Notes under the pieces: generated by a model
Told to the model about the DNA's origin: nothing
The model's database searches: none
Seen by the model: only the letters and a program-made list of their open reading frames with translations
In this document: piece after piece, positions 7,645-15,391 of the stretch
Numbering within the stretch: position 1 is the stretch's first letter
Layout: each line of letters starts with the position of its first letter
Translations under genes and position numbers: made by a program
NCBI GenBank assembly: GCA_910585745.1
Contig: CAJUFM010000041.1
Span: 1 to 25,569, forward strand
Direction of reading: 5' to 3'
From: an uncultured Eubacterium sp.
Lineage (GTDB): Bacteria > Bacillota > Clostridia > Lachnospirales > Lachnospiraceae
Length of the DNA: 25,569 nt

Positions 7645-8175
7645 ATGCGTTTTCAGTATTGTCCCCATTGTGGGAAGAAAGCGGAATTAAAAGAGATCGG
7701 CGACGAGGGGCTCATACCGTATTGCGCACAGTGTGAAATGCCACTTTGGGATATGTTTACAACCAGTGTTATCGCAGCGGTTGTGGATGAATGTGGTGAG
7801 ATTGCTCTGCTGCGGCAGAATTATGTCTCAACAACGAAATATGTATGCGTTGCCGGAATCATGAAACCCGGAGAATCCGCCGAGGAGACTGTAGTGCGCG
7901 AGATTGGTGAAGAATTGGGTCTGCATGTGAAGTCCGTAGAGTATGTAAAAAGCTATCCCTATGAGAAAAAGGAAATGCTAATGCTTGGGTTTAAGGCTGT
8001 TGCGGAAAAGAAAGATTTTGCACTGTCGGGGGAAGTGGACGATGCACAGTGGGTGAAGTTTGAGGATGCCCCAGGACTGCTTCGGGAGGGCAGTATTGCA
8101 TGGCAGCTTGTTAAAATGGTGACAGGGGATTCGGTAAGTTTGAAGGAGGGAAAACATAACATATGGAAACGGTAA
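7645..8175 (+). CDS. NudC-like Nudix hydrolase with N-terminal zinc ribbon
   Basis: This 176-residue protein has a four-cysteine zinc ribbon (Cys6, Cys9, Cys27, Cys30) followed by a Nudix domain. The Nudix box lies at residues 71-93, beginning GIMKPGES and ending REIGEELGL, with all consensus Glu residues in place. This layout is that of NADH pyrophosphatase (NudC-type) enzymes, which split NADH or NAD-capped RNA. The SQPWPFP motif that marks true NudC is replaced here by SYPYEKK before MLMLGF, so the substrate may differ. GGAGGT at 7631-7636 is only 2 bases from ATG 7639 but 8 from ATG 7645, which is taken as the start. It overlaps the next gene by 13 bases. Confidence 0.75.
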   Translation: MRFQYCPHCGKKAELKEIGDEGLIPYCAQCEMPLWDMFTTSVIAAVVDECGEIALLRQNYVSTTKYVCVAGIMKPGESAEETVVREIGEELGLHVKSVEYVKSYPYEKKEMLMLGFKAVAEKKDFALSGEVDDAQWVKFEDAPGLLREGSIAWQLVKMVTGDSVSLKEGKHNIWKR

Positions 8176-8738
8176 AAAGAAAATCAATGGGACCACATTT
8201 TTCGATGTGTGTTCAGCCGGCTTTTATCATCGGCACGAACAATGAAGACGGAACGCATAACTTTGCCCCGATCACATGGGTCAGTGTCACATGCGAAAGG
8301 GATCATGATTATTTGCTGGTCATTAGTATGTTCGGTACAAAAAGAACGAAAAAGAACGTGCTTCGGACAGGTGTTTTAAGCGCCAACCTTGTCAGCACGG
8401 ATATACTTGGACTTATGGACTATTTTGGCACGCACCGCGCCGAAGACGGTCCTAAAGATGCAGTTCATTACAGTGTCAGCAGAGGGGAAGCCGTGGATGT
8501 TCCCGTTCTTGATTCAAGTAGATGGGTTTATGAATGCGAAGTGGTGCAAACTGTTGAAACAGGAGATTCTGCTACTTTTTTTTGTAAAATCAAAAATGTT
8601 CAGATAGACGAGCAGCTTATTTGTAGAGACACTTTTGGTGTTGACCTTACAAAAATAGACCCTGTGGTTTATTCGGGAATGTACCACAGCATCGGGAAGC
8701 TGCTAGGAAAAATCGGAGATTTTGGAGGTGTTTGCTGA
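8163..8738 (+). CDS. Second flavin reductase-like protein (FMN-binding split barrel)
   Basis: This 191-residue protein is a second member of the flavin reductase-like family, not closely similar to the one at 6928. It opens with PAFIIGTNNEDGTHNFAPIT, the strand-turn-strand that binds the flavin phosphate, followed by ISMFGTKRTKKNV and VLSANLVS. The C-terminal half has YECEVVQTVETGD and KIKNVQIDE. AAGGAGGG at 8143-8150 lies inside the Nudix gene and serves ATG 8163, so the two genes are translationally coupled. A role in flavin or nicotinamide redox chemistry together with the Nudix enzyme is plausible but inferred from position. Confidence 0.75.
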   Translation: METVKRKSMGPHFSMCVQPAFIIGTNNEDGTHNFAPITWVSVTCERDHDYLLVISMFGTKRTKKNVLRTGVLSANLVSTDILGLMDYFGTHRAEDGPKDAVHYSVSRGEAVDVPVLDSSRWVYECEVVQTVETGDSATFFCKIKNVQIDEQLICRDTFGVDLTKIDPVVYSGMYHSIGKLLGKIGDFGGVC

Positions 8739-9107
8739 TGGCTGTTAAAATAGCTTACATCGGCGCAGTGCATATAGTGGATGGTATACCGGAATATTGC
8801 TTTGTATATGCAGACTCAGGGCAGTGATGTGACGACAATACTAGTGTTTGGCACCGTGGCAAATGCCATATTCTTAGGTTCTATGGGAATGCTGATCTCC
8901 GCGCTGATGGGGAATACGGTGATTGGATATATGCCGCTATTTTTGTATTATGTACTCAATATCGGTATGGGACTAAAACTGGGAAACTTTTATCTTTTCT
9001 CAATGACTGTGGGTAATTTCAGGGCAAAGATCTGGTTGCTGGCAGCAGGTGTGTTGATGATCATGGTCTCTCTTTTTTCAACCCGGATTCTCCAGAAGCA
9101 CACATAA
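8738..9107 (+). pseudogene. Remnant of an ABC-2-type permease, joined to an unrelated short start
   Basis: The frame at 8781-9107 encodes a hydrophobic stretch with three membrane segments (TTILVFGTVANAIFLGSMG, IGYMPLFLYYVLNIGMG, and one ending VLMIMVSLF), resembling the C-terminal third of an ABC-2-type permease; LGNFYLFSM between segments is typical. A TAG at 8775-8777 closes this frame just upstream and the rest of the permease is absent. A different frame has a good ribosome-binding site and ATG 8738 (overlapping the previous stop) but ends after 29 codons at 8827; its MAVKIAYIGA opening resembles a Rossmann-type enzyme start such as GH4. The locus looks like a deletion junction. It runs 30 bases into the end of the convergent gene at 9078. 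Confidence 0.6.
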
Positions 9108-10199
9108 AATACTCCGCAATAGTGCCTCATCTTGTCTGGTTTTGTCATCCCAGAGCACATAATTCTGCTTTTCCCGGTAGCCAGCACGGAATAAAAGCGG
9201 CTGGCTGTCTTCCAGATCCAGACCGGCAGGAACAGGCAGGAAAGTGCCCTCCTTTTTCGTGTAACAGTTGGAGGCCTTTGCCGGCTGGCGGAATTCTTTT
9301 TCCACATAGGCTCCTACACTTTTGTGGATGGCGGTATCTTCTGCCGGGAGATAATAATATTCTTTATAATTCTTAAAAAAATGACATAAAGCGCCCTGAT
9401 ACAAAGGAATCTGGATGGAGATCTCCTGCCCCTTCCAGCGGACAGTAAAGGAATCTGGTTCCCAGGCCAAAGGAAAAGGAAAGTGACAGGGGGAAGGAAT
9501 GGATATGTATAGATGGTTATTCTGTTCCTTCACCTGTATCTCTGTTTCGCTTTGTAACAGCTTTTGGCCACTTTTATAGTTTAAAAGCAGGGCAGAATAC
9601 AGTGTGCCGATAAGATCTTCCAGATTGTGGAGGAGGAGCTTTTGTTTTTCCAATTCCATTCCCTCGTCCCGAAAGTATTTTTTCTGCATAAATTGGGAAT
9701 AGATGTCAATACAGTCGCTGCCCGACAGGAGGTCTTTGCGCATAAATCCTGTCAGCCGTTCTACAGTAGGAAGTTTTAGGTCCGGGGCGGAAAAAAGGGA
9801 TTTAAAACGACGGATTTCCCGGTAAATATCCAGGCTTAGTATATTTTTAAAAGGCGAGTCCACATTCAGTTCACCACATTTTTTTTCGATATAAGGAATA
9901 TCGAATCCTGAACCATTGTAGTGTACAAGAAGCCTAAAGGAACTTAAAAACTGTCCAAATGCCTGCAAAATATCTGCTTCACTGATGTAGTCATCGGCAA
10001 ACCACTGGCGGCTGCAGAACTGCCCCTGATCTCTGTCGTACCAGAGCGCTCCGATAAGATACAGGGAGGAGACTTTCGGGGACAGACCAGTGGTTTCGAT
10101 GTCAAAAACGCAGAAGTGCTCTTCTGACTGCTGGGTATATAGTGCCAGAGACTGGAAAGGCTCTGGTGGTAAATGTAGTGTTTTATCTATGATCTGCAT
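9078..10199 (-). CDS. Ribonuclease H-like/DnaQ-fold exonuclease, YprB-like
   Basis: This 373-residue protein has an N-terminal DEDD-type 3'-5' exonuclease fold of the RNase_H_2 (YprB) family. FDIETTGLS gives the Asp33/Glu35 pair, VHYNGSGFDIPYI gives Asp100, and SDCIDIYSQF near 161-170 supplies a later Asp. The C-terminal 200 residues are an uncharacterised extension rich in aromatic residues that many Firmicute members share. Its nucleic-acid substrate is unknown. It is transcribed away from the cardiolipin synthase gene from an excellent promoter at 10263-10291. The window becomes GC-richer from this gene onward, suggesting that it marks the edge of the conserved chromosomal backbone. Confidence 0.75.
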   Translation of the reverse strand: MQIIDKTLHLPPEPFQSLALYTQQSEEHFCVFDIETTGLSPKVSSLYLIGALWYDRDQGQFCSRQWFADDYISEADILQAFGQFLSSFRLLVHYNGSGFDIPYIEKKCGELNVDSPFKNILSLDIYREIRRFKSLFSAPDLKLPTVERLTGFMRKDLLSGSDCIDIYSQFMQKKYFRDEGMELEKQKLLLHNLEDLIGTLYSALLLNYKSGQKLLQSETEIQVKEQNNHLYISIPSPCHFPFPLAWEPDSFTVRWKGQEISIQIPLYQGALCHFFKNYKEYYYLPAEDTAIHKSVGAYVEKEFRQPAKASNCYTKKEGTFLPVPAGLDLEDSQPLLFRAGYREKQNYVLWDDKTRQDEALLRSILCVLLENPG

Positions 10200-10262
10200 A
10201 GGCCCGTTTCCTTTTTATTATGTAGGATGCTGTGAACAAATGTATTTCACCTGGATGATACC

Positions 10263-10291
10263 ATTGTACTATAGACAAAAATCTCTGTCAA
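10263..10291 (-). promoter_or_regulatory. Sigma-A promoter for the YprB-like gene
   Basis: On the minus strand a perfect -35 TTGACA (plus-strand 10286-10291) is followed by exactly 17 bases and a -10 TACAAT (plus-strand 10263-10268). Transcription would start near 10256, giving a leader of about 56 bases. This is the strongest consensus promoter in the window. Confidence 0.75.
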
Positions 10292-10324
10292 ACTACATAG
10301 TTTTAGAAAAATAGCAAAATAACG

Positions 10325-10353
10325 TGGAAAAATAAATACGAGTGTGTTATGAT
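10325..10353 (+). promoter_or_regulatory. Probable sigma-A promoter for cls-ruvAB
   Basis: A TGGAAA -35 (10325-10330, four of six consensus bases) is separated by 17 bases from TATGAT (10348-10353), with the extended TG at 10345-10346. Transcription would start near 10360. This makes the in-frame ATG at 10349 part of the promoter and not the start of cls. The promoter lies back to back with that of the YprB-like gene. Confidence 0.5.
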
Positions 10354-10444
10354 ATGTGATAAGTGTAATCAGCCGGGTGGCGCGGATTCGACCCTATTTT
10401 CTTCTGCGCTGCCAGGCTGGCAGGAAGAAATGGGGAGAAAACAA

Positions 10445-12016
10445 ATGGTAAACAGACAAAAGGGAAGATTGAAAAAATTAAAGGGGAGAATGCAGAGCAG
10501 TCTGAGTGGATTTTTCCGGGCATGTATTGTTGGTTCTCTTGTTTTGCTGCAGTTTGCCATCATCATCATCATTCCGCTTTTGTTCCGTGATTATGCGACA
10601 CAGTTCTATATATTGCTGGAGATATCCGGGATGATCGGAATTCTTGCACTGACCAATGACAGCCGCAACATTTCCTATAAATTTTCCTGGCTCTGCGTGA
10701 TTCTTTTATTTCCCATTTCTGGACTGATCATGTTCAACCTCTGGGGGAAGGTGGGGAAGAAAAATAGATTAAACCGCGCCATCGCTGAGCGGATGAAGAG
10801 AACGGATGACCAGCTGGTACAGGATGAGCGGATCTCGGAGGAATTTGCCTCCAGACACCCGGTGTCGTCACGGATGTCCCGTTATATGACAGCCATGGGG
10901 GCGCCTCTGTTTAAGAACAATTCTGCAGAATATTATGCCTTTGGTGAAGATGCCTTTGAAGATCTGTTTGAGGATCTGGAAAAAGCGAAAAAATTTATTT
11001 TTATCGAATTTTTTATTGTGGCAGAGGGTGCGATCTGGGACCAGATCCATGAGATTCTGCTGCGCAAGATCAAAGAAGGGGTGGAGGTAAAGTTTCTCTA
11101 TGACGATTTTGGCGCCTTGTTCCGCACGGGGAAAAACTTTGCGGCGGATCTCCGTAACGAGGGCTTTGAGGTGGAAATCTTTAACCCCATTCATAAATAT
11201 GCCAGTAAATTATATATGAATTTCAGAGATCACCAGAAGATTGTGGTTATTGACGGAAATATTGGGTATACCGGAGGATTTAACCTGGCAGATTAGTATG
11301 CCAATCTCATCGAGCGTTTCGGGATCTGGAAGGATGCGGGGATCCGCGTGCGGGGGGATGCTGTATGGGGGCTGACCGTGACTTTTCTGGAAATGTGGTC
11401 AGTCTGTACGACAGATCTTGCCATTGATGTGGAAAAATACCGCCCCACTGAGGCTTTTCCTCCTTCGGATATGTACTGCCATGTACTTCGGGACGGACCG
11501 GCCCTGGGGACAAAGAGTTTTGTGGGAAGCGTGTATAAACAGATGATCAATTACGCCGGCAAGATCATGTATATTATGACCCCCTATCTGATCCTGGAAG
11601 AAACGATGATACGAAGCCTGATCGAGGCAAAGAGCCGGGGAGTGGATGTGCGGATCATCACCCCCAGCATACCAGATAAAAAGCATGTGAAGTGGCTTAC
11701 GGAGTATAACTACGGGGATCTCTTAAAACATGGAATACGGATTTATGAGTATCTGCCGGGATTTATCCACTCCAAGGTAGTGATGGCAGAGCATTGTGCG
11801 GTGGTGGGAACGATCAACATGGATTACCGCAGCTTCTATCTGCATTATGAAAATGGTGTGTGGGTATACGACGAGGAGTTTCTGAAAAAGATTATGGAAG
11901 ACTTTATCCACACCTTTGGGGTGAGCCGGGAGATTTCCTATGAGGAATGGATGAATCGGCCATTTAAGATAAAGATGGTTCAGCATCTTCTGAAGGTGTT
12001 TTCTACAATTGTATGA
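10445..12016 (+). pseudogene. cls: Cardiolipin synthase interrupted by an in-frame amber codon
   Basis: This is a phospholipase-D-superfamily cardiolipin synthase, which joins two phosphatidylglycerols at the membrane. Start ATG 10445 has GGGGAG at 10432-10437. Two N-terminal membrane helices (about residues 18-42 and 45-80) precede the catalytic domains. HKD motif 1 is intact (HQKIVVID from residue 263). At codon 284, within GFNLAD-x-YANLIERFG, the family's usual Glu is TAG (11294-11296), a one-base change from GAG. Past the stop the same frame continues undamaged to 12016, including motif 2 near residue 442, HSKVVMAE, where Asp is replaced by Glu. Total length would be 523 residues, normal for the family. 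Without readthrough only the first half is made. Confidence 0.85.
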
Positions 12017-12040
12017 TGGTATGGAGGAAAGGATGAGAGG

Positions 12041-12652
12041 ATGATACATTTTGTAAAGGGGATACTGGATACCGTGTCCGAGAATATGGTGGTGGTGGAA
12101 AATGGCGGCATCGGTTTTGAGATCATGGTGCCGTTGTCTGTTGTCTCCAGTCTTCCCCAGACAGGAAATGAAGTAAAGATATATACTTATACTTATGTAA
12201 GGGAGGATGCCCTGCAGCTCTATGGATTTCTTACCAGAGATGAATTGTCCATGTTCAGGCTGCTTATTACGGTCAGCGGCATCGGTCCCAAGGGCGCTCT
12301 CGGTATTCTTTCTGTGATGGATGCCGACGCTCTGCGTTTTGCTATTCTTGCCGATGATGCGAAAAGCATTTCCAAAGCGCCGGGTATCGGGGCAAAGACA
12401 GCCAGTAAGCTTATATTGGAGCTAAAGGATAAGATGGACTTTGAGGAAGCTGTCACCCATGTGCTGGATCAGGGACAGGCAGAGGAAGCAGGGGGAGTTC
12501 CCGGTGGCGGAATGGCTGCTAATGATGCTATCCAGGCGCTGGTGGCGCTGGGATATACCAGCACAGAAGCGGTCAGAGCGGTGAAGAAGGTAGAGATCAC
12601 GGCGGATATGACGGTGGAGGACATATTAAAGGCCGGCTTGAAAAATCTGTAG
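12041..12652 (+). CDS. ruvA: Holliday junction branch-migration protein RuvA
   Basis: RuvA binds four-way junctions as a tetramer and positions the RuvB motors during recombinational repair. The 203 residues match the family in length and domain order: an N-terminal OB-fold (MIHFVKGILDTVSE), two helix-hairpin-helix motifs near 76-88 (VSGIGPKGAL) and 113-125 (APGIGAKTASKLI), a Gly-rich flexible linker near 148-158, and a C-terminal RuvB-binding helical domain (AIQALVALGYTSTEA). ATG 12041 follows GGAGGAAAGG at 12023-12032. It lies 24 bases after cls and 9 bases before ruvB, in one likely transcript. Confidence 0.97.
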   Translation: MIHFVKGILDTVSENMVVVENGGIGFEIMVPLSVVSSLPQTGNEVKIYTYTYVREDALQLYGFLTRDELSMFRLLITVSGIGPKGALGILSVMDADALRFAILADDAKSISKAPGIGAKTASKLILELKDKMDFEEAVTHVLDQGQAEEAGGVPGGGMAANDAIQALVALGYTSTEAVRAVKKVEITADMTVEDILKAGLKNL

Positions 12653-12661
12653 GAGGCACAT

Positions 12662-13660
12662 ATGGAGAAGCGTGTTATTTCCACCGATGTGATGGAAGAG
12701 GATTATAAGATTGAAAACAGCCTTCGCCCCAGACTGCTCTGTGATTATATCGGGCAGACGAAGGCAAAGGAAAATCTGAAAATATTTATCGAGGCGGCGA
12801 AAGCGAGAGAGGAAGCACTGGACCACGTGCTTCTGTATGGTCCGCCGGGACTGGGGAAAACTACCCTTGCCGGGATCATTGCCAACGAGATGGGGGTGAA
12901 CCTGAAGATTACTTCTGGTCCCGCTATCGAGAAGCCAGGAGAGATTGCCTCGATCCTGAATAATCTGCAGGAAGGGGATCTTTTATTTGTGGATGAGATC
13001 CATCGTCTGAACCGTCAGGTAGAGGAAGTGCTCTATCCGGCGATGGAAGATTATGTGATCGATATCGTTATCGGCAAAGGGGCGTCGGCGCGAAGCATCC
13101 GGCTGGATCTGCCTAGATTTACGCTGGTGGGGGCGACGACGCGGGCAGGCATGCTCACGGCGCCGCTGAGGGACCGCTTTGGTGTGGTGAATAAGCTGGA
13201 GTTTTACAGCGTAGAGGAGCTGACCACCATCGTCCGGCGTTCTGCCTCAGTATTTCAGGTAGAGATCGATGAAAAAGGGGCGCTGGAGATCGCCAGGCGT
13301 TCACGGGGGACGCCGCGGCTTGCCAACCGTCTTCTCAAGCGGGTGAGGGATTTTGCCCAGGTGAAATACGACGGCAGGATCACGCTGGAGGTAGCGAATT
13401 TTGCCCTGGATCTTCTGGAAGTGGATAAGTTCGGACTGGATAATACGGACCGGGAGATCCTGATGACCATGATCGAAAAATTTGCCGGCGGACCAGTGGG
13501 ACTGGACACACTGGCTGCCAGTATCGGAGAAGACAGCGGAACCATAGAAGACGTTTATGAACCCTATCTGATCCAGAATGGATTTATCGCCAGGACCCCG
13601 CGGGGCAGAGTGGTGACTGAGCGGACCTATGGACACCTGGGGCTGGAGATCAACAAGTAG
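12662..13660 (+). CDS. ruvB: Holliday junction DNA helicase RuvB
   Basis: RuvB is the AAA+ ATPase that drives branch migration with RuvA. The 332-residue length is typical. Visible motifs are Walker A GPPGLGKTT at 60-68, Walker B FVDEIH ending at 114, sensor-1 region GATTRAG at 157-163, the APLRDRFG segment with the arginine finger near 170, and the C-terminal winged-helix part with the GLDTLAASIGE and YLIQNGFIARTPRGR blocks. AGGAGG at 12651-12656 precedes ATG 12662. Intact and well conserved beside the broken cls gene. Confidence 0.98.
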   Translation: MEKRVISTDVMEEDYKIENSLRPRLLCDYIGQTKAKENLKIFIEAAKAREEALDHVLLYGPPGLGKTTLAGIIANEMGVNLKITSGPAIEKPGEIASILNNLQEGDLLFVDEIHRLNRQVEEVLYPAMEDYVIDIVIGKGASARSIRLDLPRFTLVGATTRAGMLTAPLRDRFGVVNKLEFYSVEELTTIVRRSASVFQVEIDEKGALEIARRSRGTPRLANRLLKRVRDFAQVKYDGRITLEVANFALDLLEVDKFGLDNTDREILMTMIEKFAGGPVGLDTLAASIGEDSGTIEDVYEPYLIQNGFIARTPRGRVVTERTYGHLGLEINK

Positions 13661-13681
13661 AGAGGAAGGGAAGTGGGGAAT

Positions 13682-13909
13682 ATGGCAAATACAGGCGCGG
13701 TCAAAGATCCAAAAAACGGGGTGATATCCTGCTGGGTGTGTACGGGGGTGCTGGTAGCAGCGAATCTTATGCGGCTCTTTATGCTGCGGATGAATAACCG
13801 GATGGTGGATTGGGTTTTTCTTGTCCTTATTTTGGTCTGGGTGGGCATATCGGTATATGAAACCGTAAAATATAACAAAGAAAAGAATAGAGACGGGAAA
13901 CGGGAATGA
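13682..13909 (+). CDS. Small membrane protein of unknown function
   Basis: This 75-residue protein has two hydrophobic helices (about residues 14-34 and 43-62), the first containing two Cys residues in CWVC, and a charged C-terminal tail. ATG 13682 is favoured with GGAAGGG at 13664-13670; a GTG at 13673 is also in frame but too close to that site. It sits between ruvB and the CDF transporter and overlaps the latter by four bases (ATGA), which implies coupled translation. I do not recognise a family. Confidence 0.6.
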   Translation: MANTGAVKDPKNGVISCWVCTGVLVAANLMRLFMLRMNNRMVDWVFLVLILVWVGISVYETVKYNKEKNRDGKRE

Positions 13910-14838
13910 AAGAAAGACTATTTAAAAACTGTACCAGTGAGCAGATCGCTATGAGAGTTTCCAAAAACAGCATCCTGGTAAATGTGGTTCTGTCCCTGGG
14001 AAAAATGCTGGCGGGTGTCCTTGGAAACTCTTCTGCCATGATCTCCGATGCCGTACACTCTGCTTCTGATGTGTTCAGCACGATCATTGTCATCATCGGA
14101 GTGAAGATATCGGGGAAGGAATCCGATGAGAATCATCCCTATGGGCATGAGCGGCTGGAATGCGTGGCAGCGATCCTGCTGGCAGTGATCCTCGCGGGAA
14201 CCGGTATAGGCATCGGTTATGGCGGGTTTATGGTGATATGGCGGGGCGATATATCTGACATCGCCATACCCACAGTGCTTCCTCTGGCTGCTGCCATCCT
14301 TTCTATCGTTATAAAAGAGGCGATGTACTGGTATACGATTCTTGCAGCAAAAAAGATCCGGTCCGGTGCGCTGAAGGCAGACGCATGGCATCACCGGTCG
14401 GATGCGCTGTCATCCATCGGCAGTTTTGTCGGTATCCTTGGGGCAAAGCTTGGTTTTCCAGTACTTGATCCCATCGCCAGCATCGTCATCTGCGCCTTTA
14501 TTCTGAAGGCTGCCTTTGATATATTCCGGGATGCGGTGGGAAAACTGACAGATGAGGCATGTGATTCCCAGCTGACCGGGCAGATGCGGGAGGCGATCAT
14601 GGCTATGGAAGGGGTTCATGCCATCGATGATATGAAAACCCGGATGTTTGGGAACAAAGTATATGTGGATATAGAGATTGGGTGTGATGGCAGTATAACG
14701 CTCTTTGAGGCGCATGAAATCGCAGAGAATGTCCATGACTGCATAGAGAACCAGTTCCCTGACGTGAAACACTGTATGGTACATGTAAATCCTCACCATT
14801 TTCCAGAGGAACAACCATCATCGTATAAGGAAAATTAA
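13906..14838 (+). CDS. Cation diffusion facilitator (CDF) metal transporter
   Basis: This 310-residue integral membrane protein exports divalent metals (Zn2+, Mn2+, Fe2+ or Co2+) in exchange for protons. Six membrane segments fit the sequence. The transport site is visible as HxxxD in the second helix (His51, Asp55, with Asp48 just before) and a second HxxxD in the fifth (His162, Asp166). HPYGHER at 77-83 is the conserved loop after the second helix. The C-terminal cytoplasmic domain (from about 215) has the GVHAIDDMKTR and HxVHVNP-type pattern of CDF ferredoxin-like domains. Metal specificity cannot be assigned with confidence. It ends the cls-ruvAB transcript; a 132-base gap follows. Confidence 0.9.
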   Translation: MKERLFKNCTSEQIAMRVSKNSILVNVVLSLGKMLAGVLGNSSAMISDAVHSASDVFSTIIVIIGVKISGKESDENHPYGHERLECVAAILLAVILAGTGIGIGYGGFMVIWRGDISDIAIPTVLPLAAAILSIVIKEAMYWYTILAAKKIRSGALKADAWHHRSDALSSIGSFVGILGAKLGFPVLDPIASIVICAFILKAAFDIFRDAVGKLTDEACDSQLTGQMREAIMAMEGVHAIDDMKTRMFGNKVYVDIEIGCDGSITLFEAHEIAENVHDCIENQFPDVKHCMVHVNPHHFPEEQPSSYKEN

Positions 14839-14970
14839 TAGTCCAGTCATGAAATGTTCATATATGTAGTGTAGGATAATAACCAGTACAGGGCACGACA
14901 GTGTCAATACAACAAGACAGGACATATCATGGTCCTGCCTGGCAAAAGAGTTGATAAAGGAGATGGAGCC
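14839..14970 (+). other. Intergenic gap before the J-domain operon
   Basis: These 132 bases separate the CDF transporter from the next operon. They contain a six-base-pair dyad, CAGGAC (14918-14923) and GTCCTG (14932-14937) with an eight-base loop, not followed by a T run and so not an intrinsic terminator. A GATAAT string lies at 14875-14880, but no good -35 goes with it. The ribosome-binding site AAGGAG of the following gene is at 14957-14962. I see no gene here. Confidence 0.4.
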
Positions 14971-15387
14971 ATGCGGTTCAGGGAGAGATTACAGAGGATG
15001 ATGTACGGCAGGTACGGCAGCGACCAGTTGGGGGTATTTTGTTTTGTGGCATATCTGTTTCTCTGGGTGCTGTCTATTTGTTTCCGTGGAACGAGGATCA
15101 TGATGGTGCTTACACCAGTGAGCTATCTGTTTGTGCTCGCCTATTTTTTCCGGTTCTTTTCGAGAAATATTTATAAGAGGCAGCGGGAAAACCAGAAGTT
15201 TTTACAGATCTTTAACCGGGTTAAGAATTATTTCAAATACCTGAAAATGAAATTTACAGAGAGGGACGGGGTAAAAAAGTTGTTCCGGTGCCCCAAATGC
15301 CACCAGATCATCCGGGTTCCCAAGGGAAGAGGAAAGATCGCCATCACCTGTCCAAAATGTCGGTTTGAATTTATCCGGAGGACTTGA
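14971..15387 (+). CDS. Membrane-anchored zinc-ribbon protein of unknown function
   Basis: This 138-residue protein has a short N-terminal motif MYGRYGSDQLGVF, two membrane helices (about residues 20-38 and 44-62), a basic amphipathic stretch, and a C-terminal zinc ribbon with CPKC at 107-110 and CPKC at 127-130. The ribbon would face the cytoplasm. An ATG at 14929 is in frame, but AAGGAG sits directly before ATG 14971. The pattern resembles proteins seen in many Lachnospiraceae, without a known role. Only four bases separate it from the DUF5685 gene, and the whole set to 17434 looks like one operon. Confidence 0.65.
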   Translation: MRFRERLQRMMYGRYGSDQLGVFCFVAYLFLWVLSICFRGTRIMMVLTPVSYLFVLAYFFRFFSRNIYKRQRENQKFLQIFNRVKNYFKYLKMKFTERDGVKKLFRCPKCHQIIRVPKGRGKIAITCPKCRFEFIRRT

Positions 15388-15391
15388 GCTA

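Noticed and set aside
1107..8162. Integron-type gene cassette array, suggested by the string of small unrelated genes
   Set aside because: Intergenic stretches such as 1107-1185 and 2577-2646 share no attC-like imperfect palindromes, and no integrase is present.
10349..10444. Upstream ATG at 10349 as the start of cardiolipin synthase
   Set aside because: It falls inside the predicted -10 element and lacks a ribosome-binding site, while ATG 10445 has GGGGAG at the right distance and starts the normal family N-terminus.
2346..11296. Reassignment of TAG as a sense codon, since both in-frame stops (2346 and 11294) are TAG
   Set aside because: ruvA, ruvB and the adenosine-deaminase-like gene end at TAG exactly where their families end, so TAG is a normal stop here. 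Local nonsense mutation is simpler.
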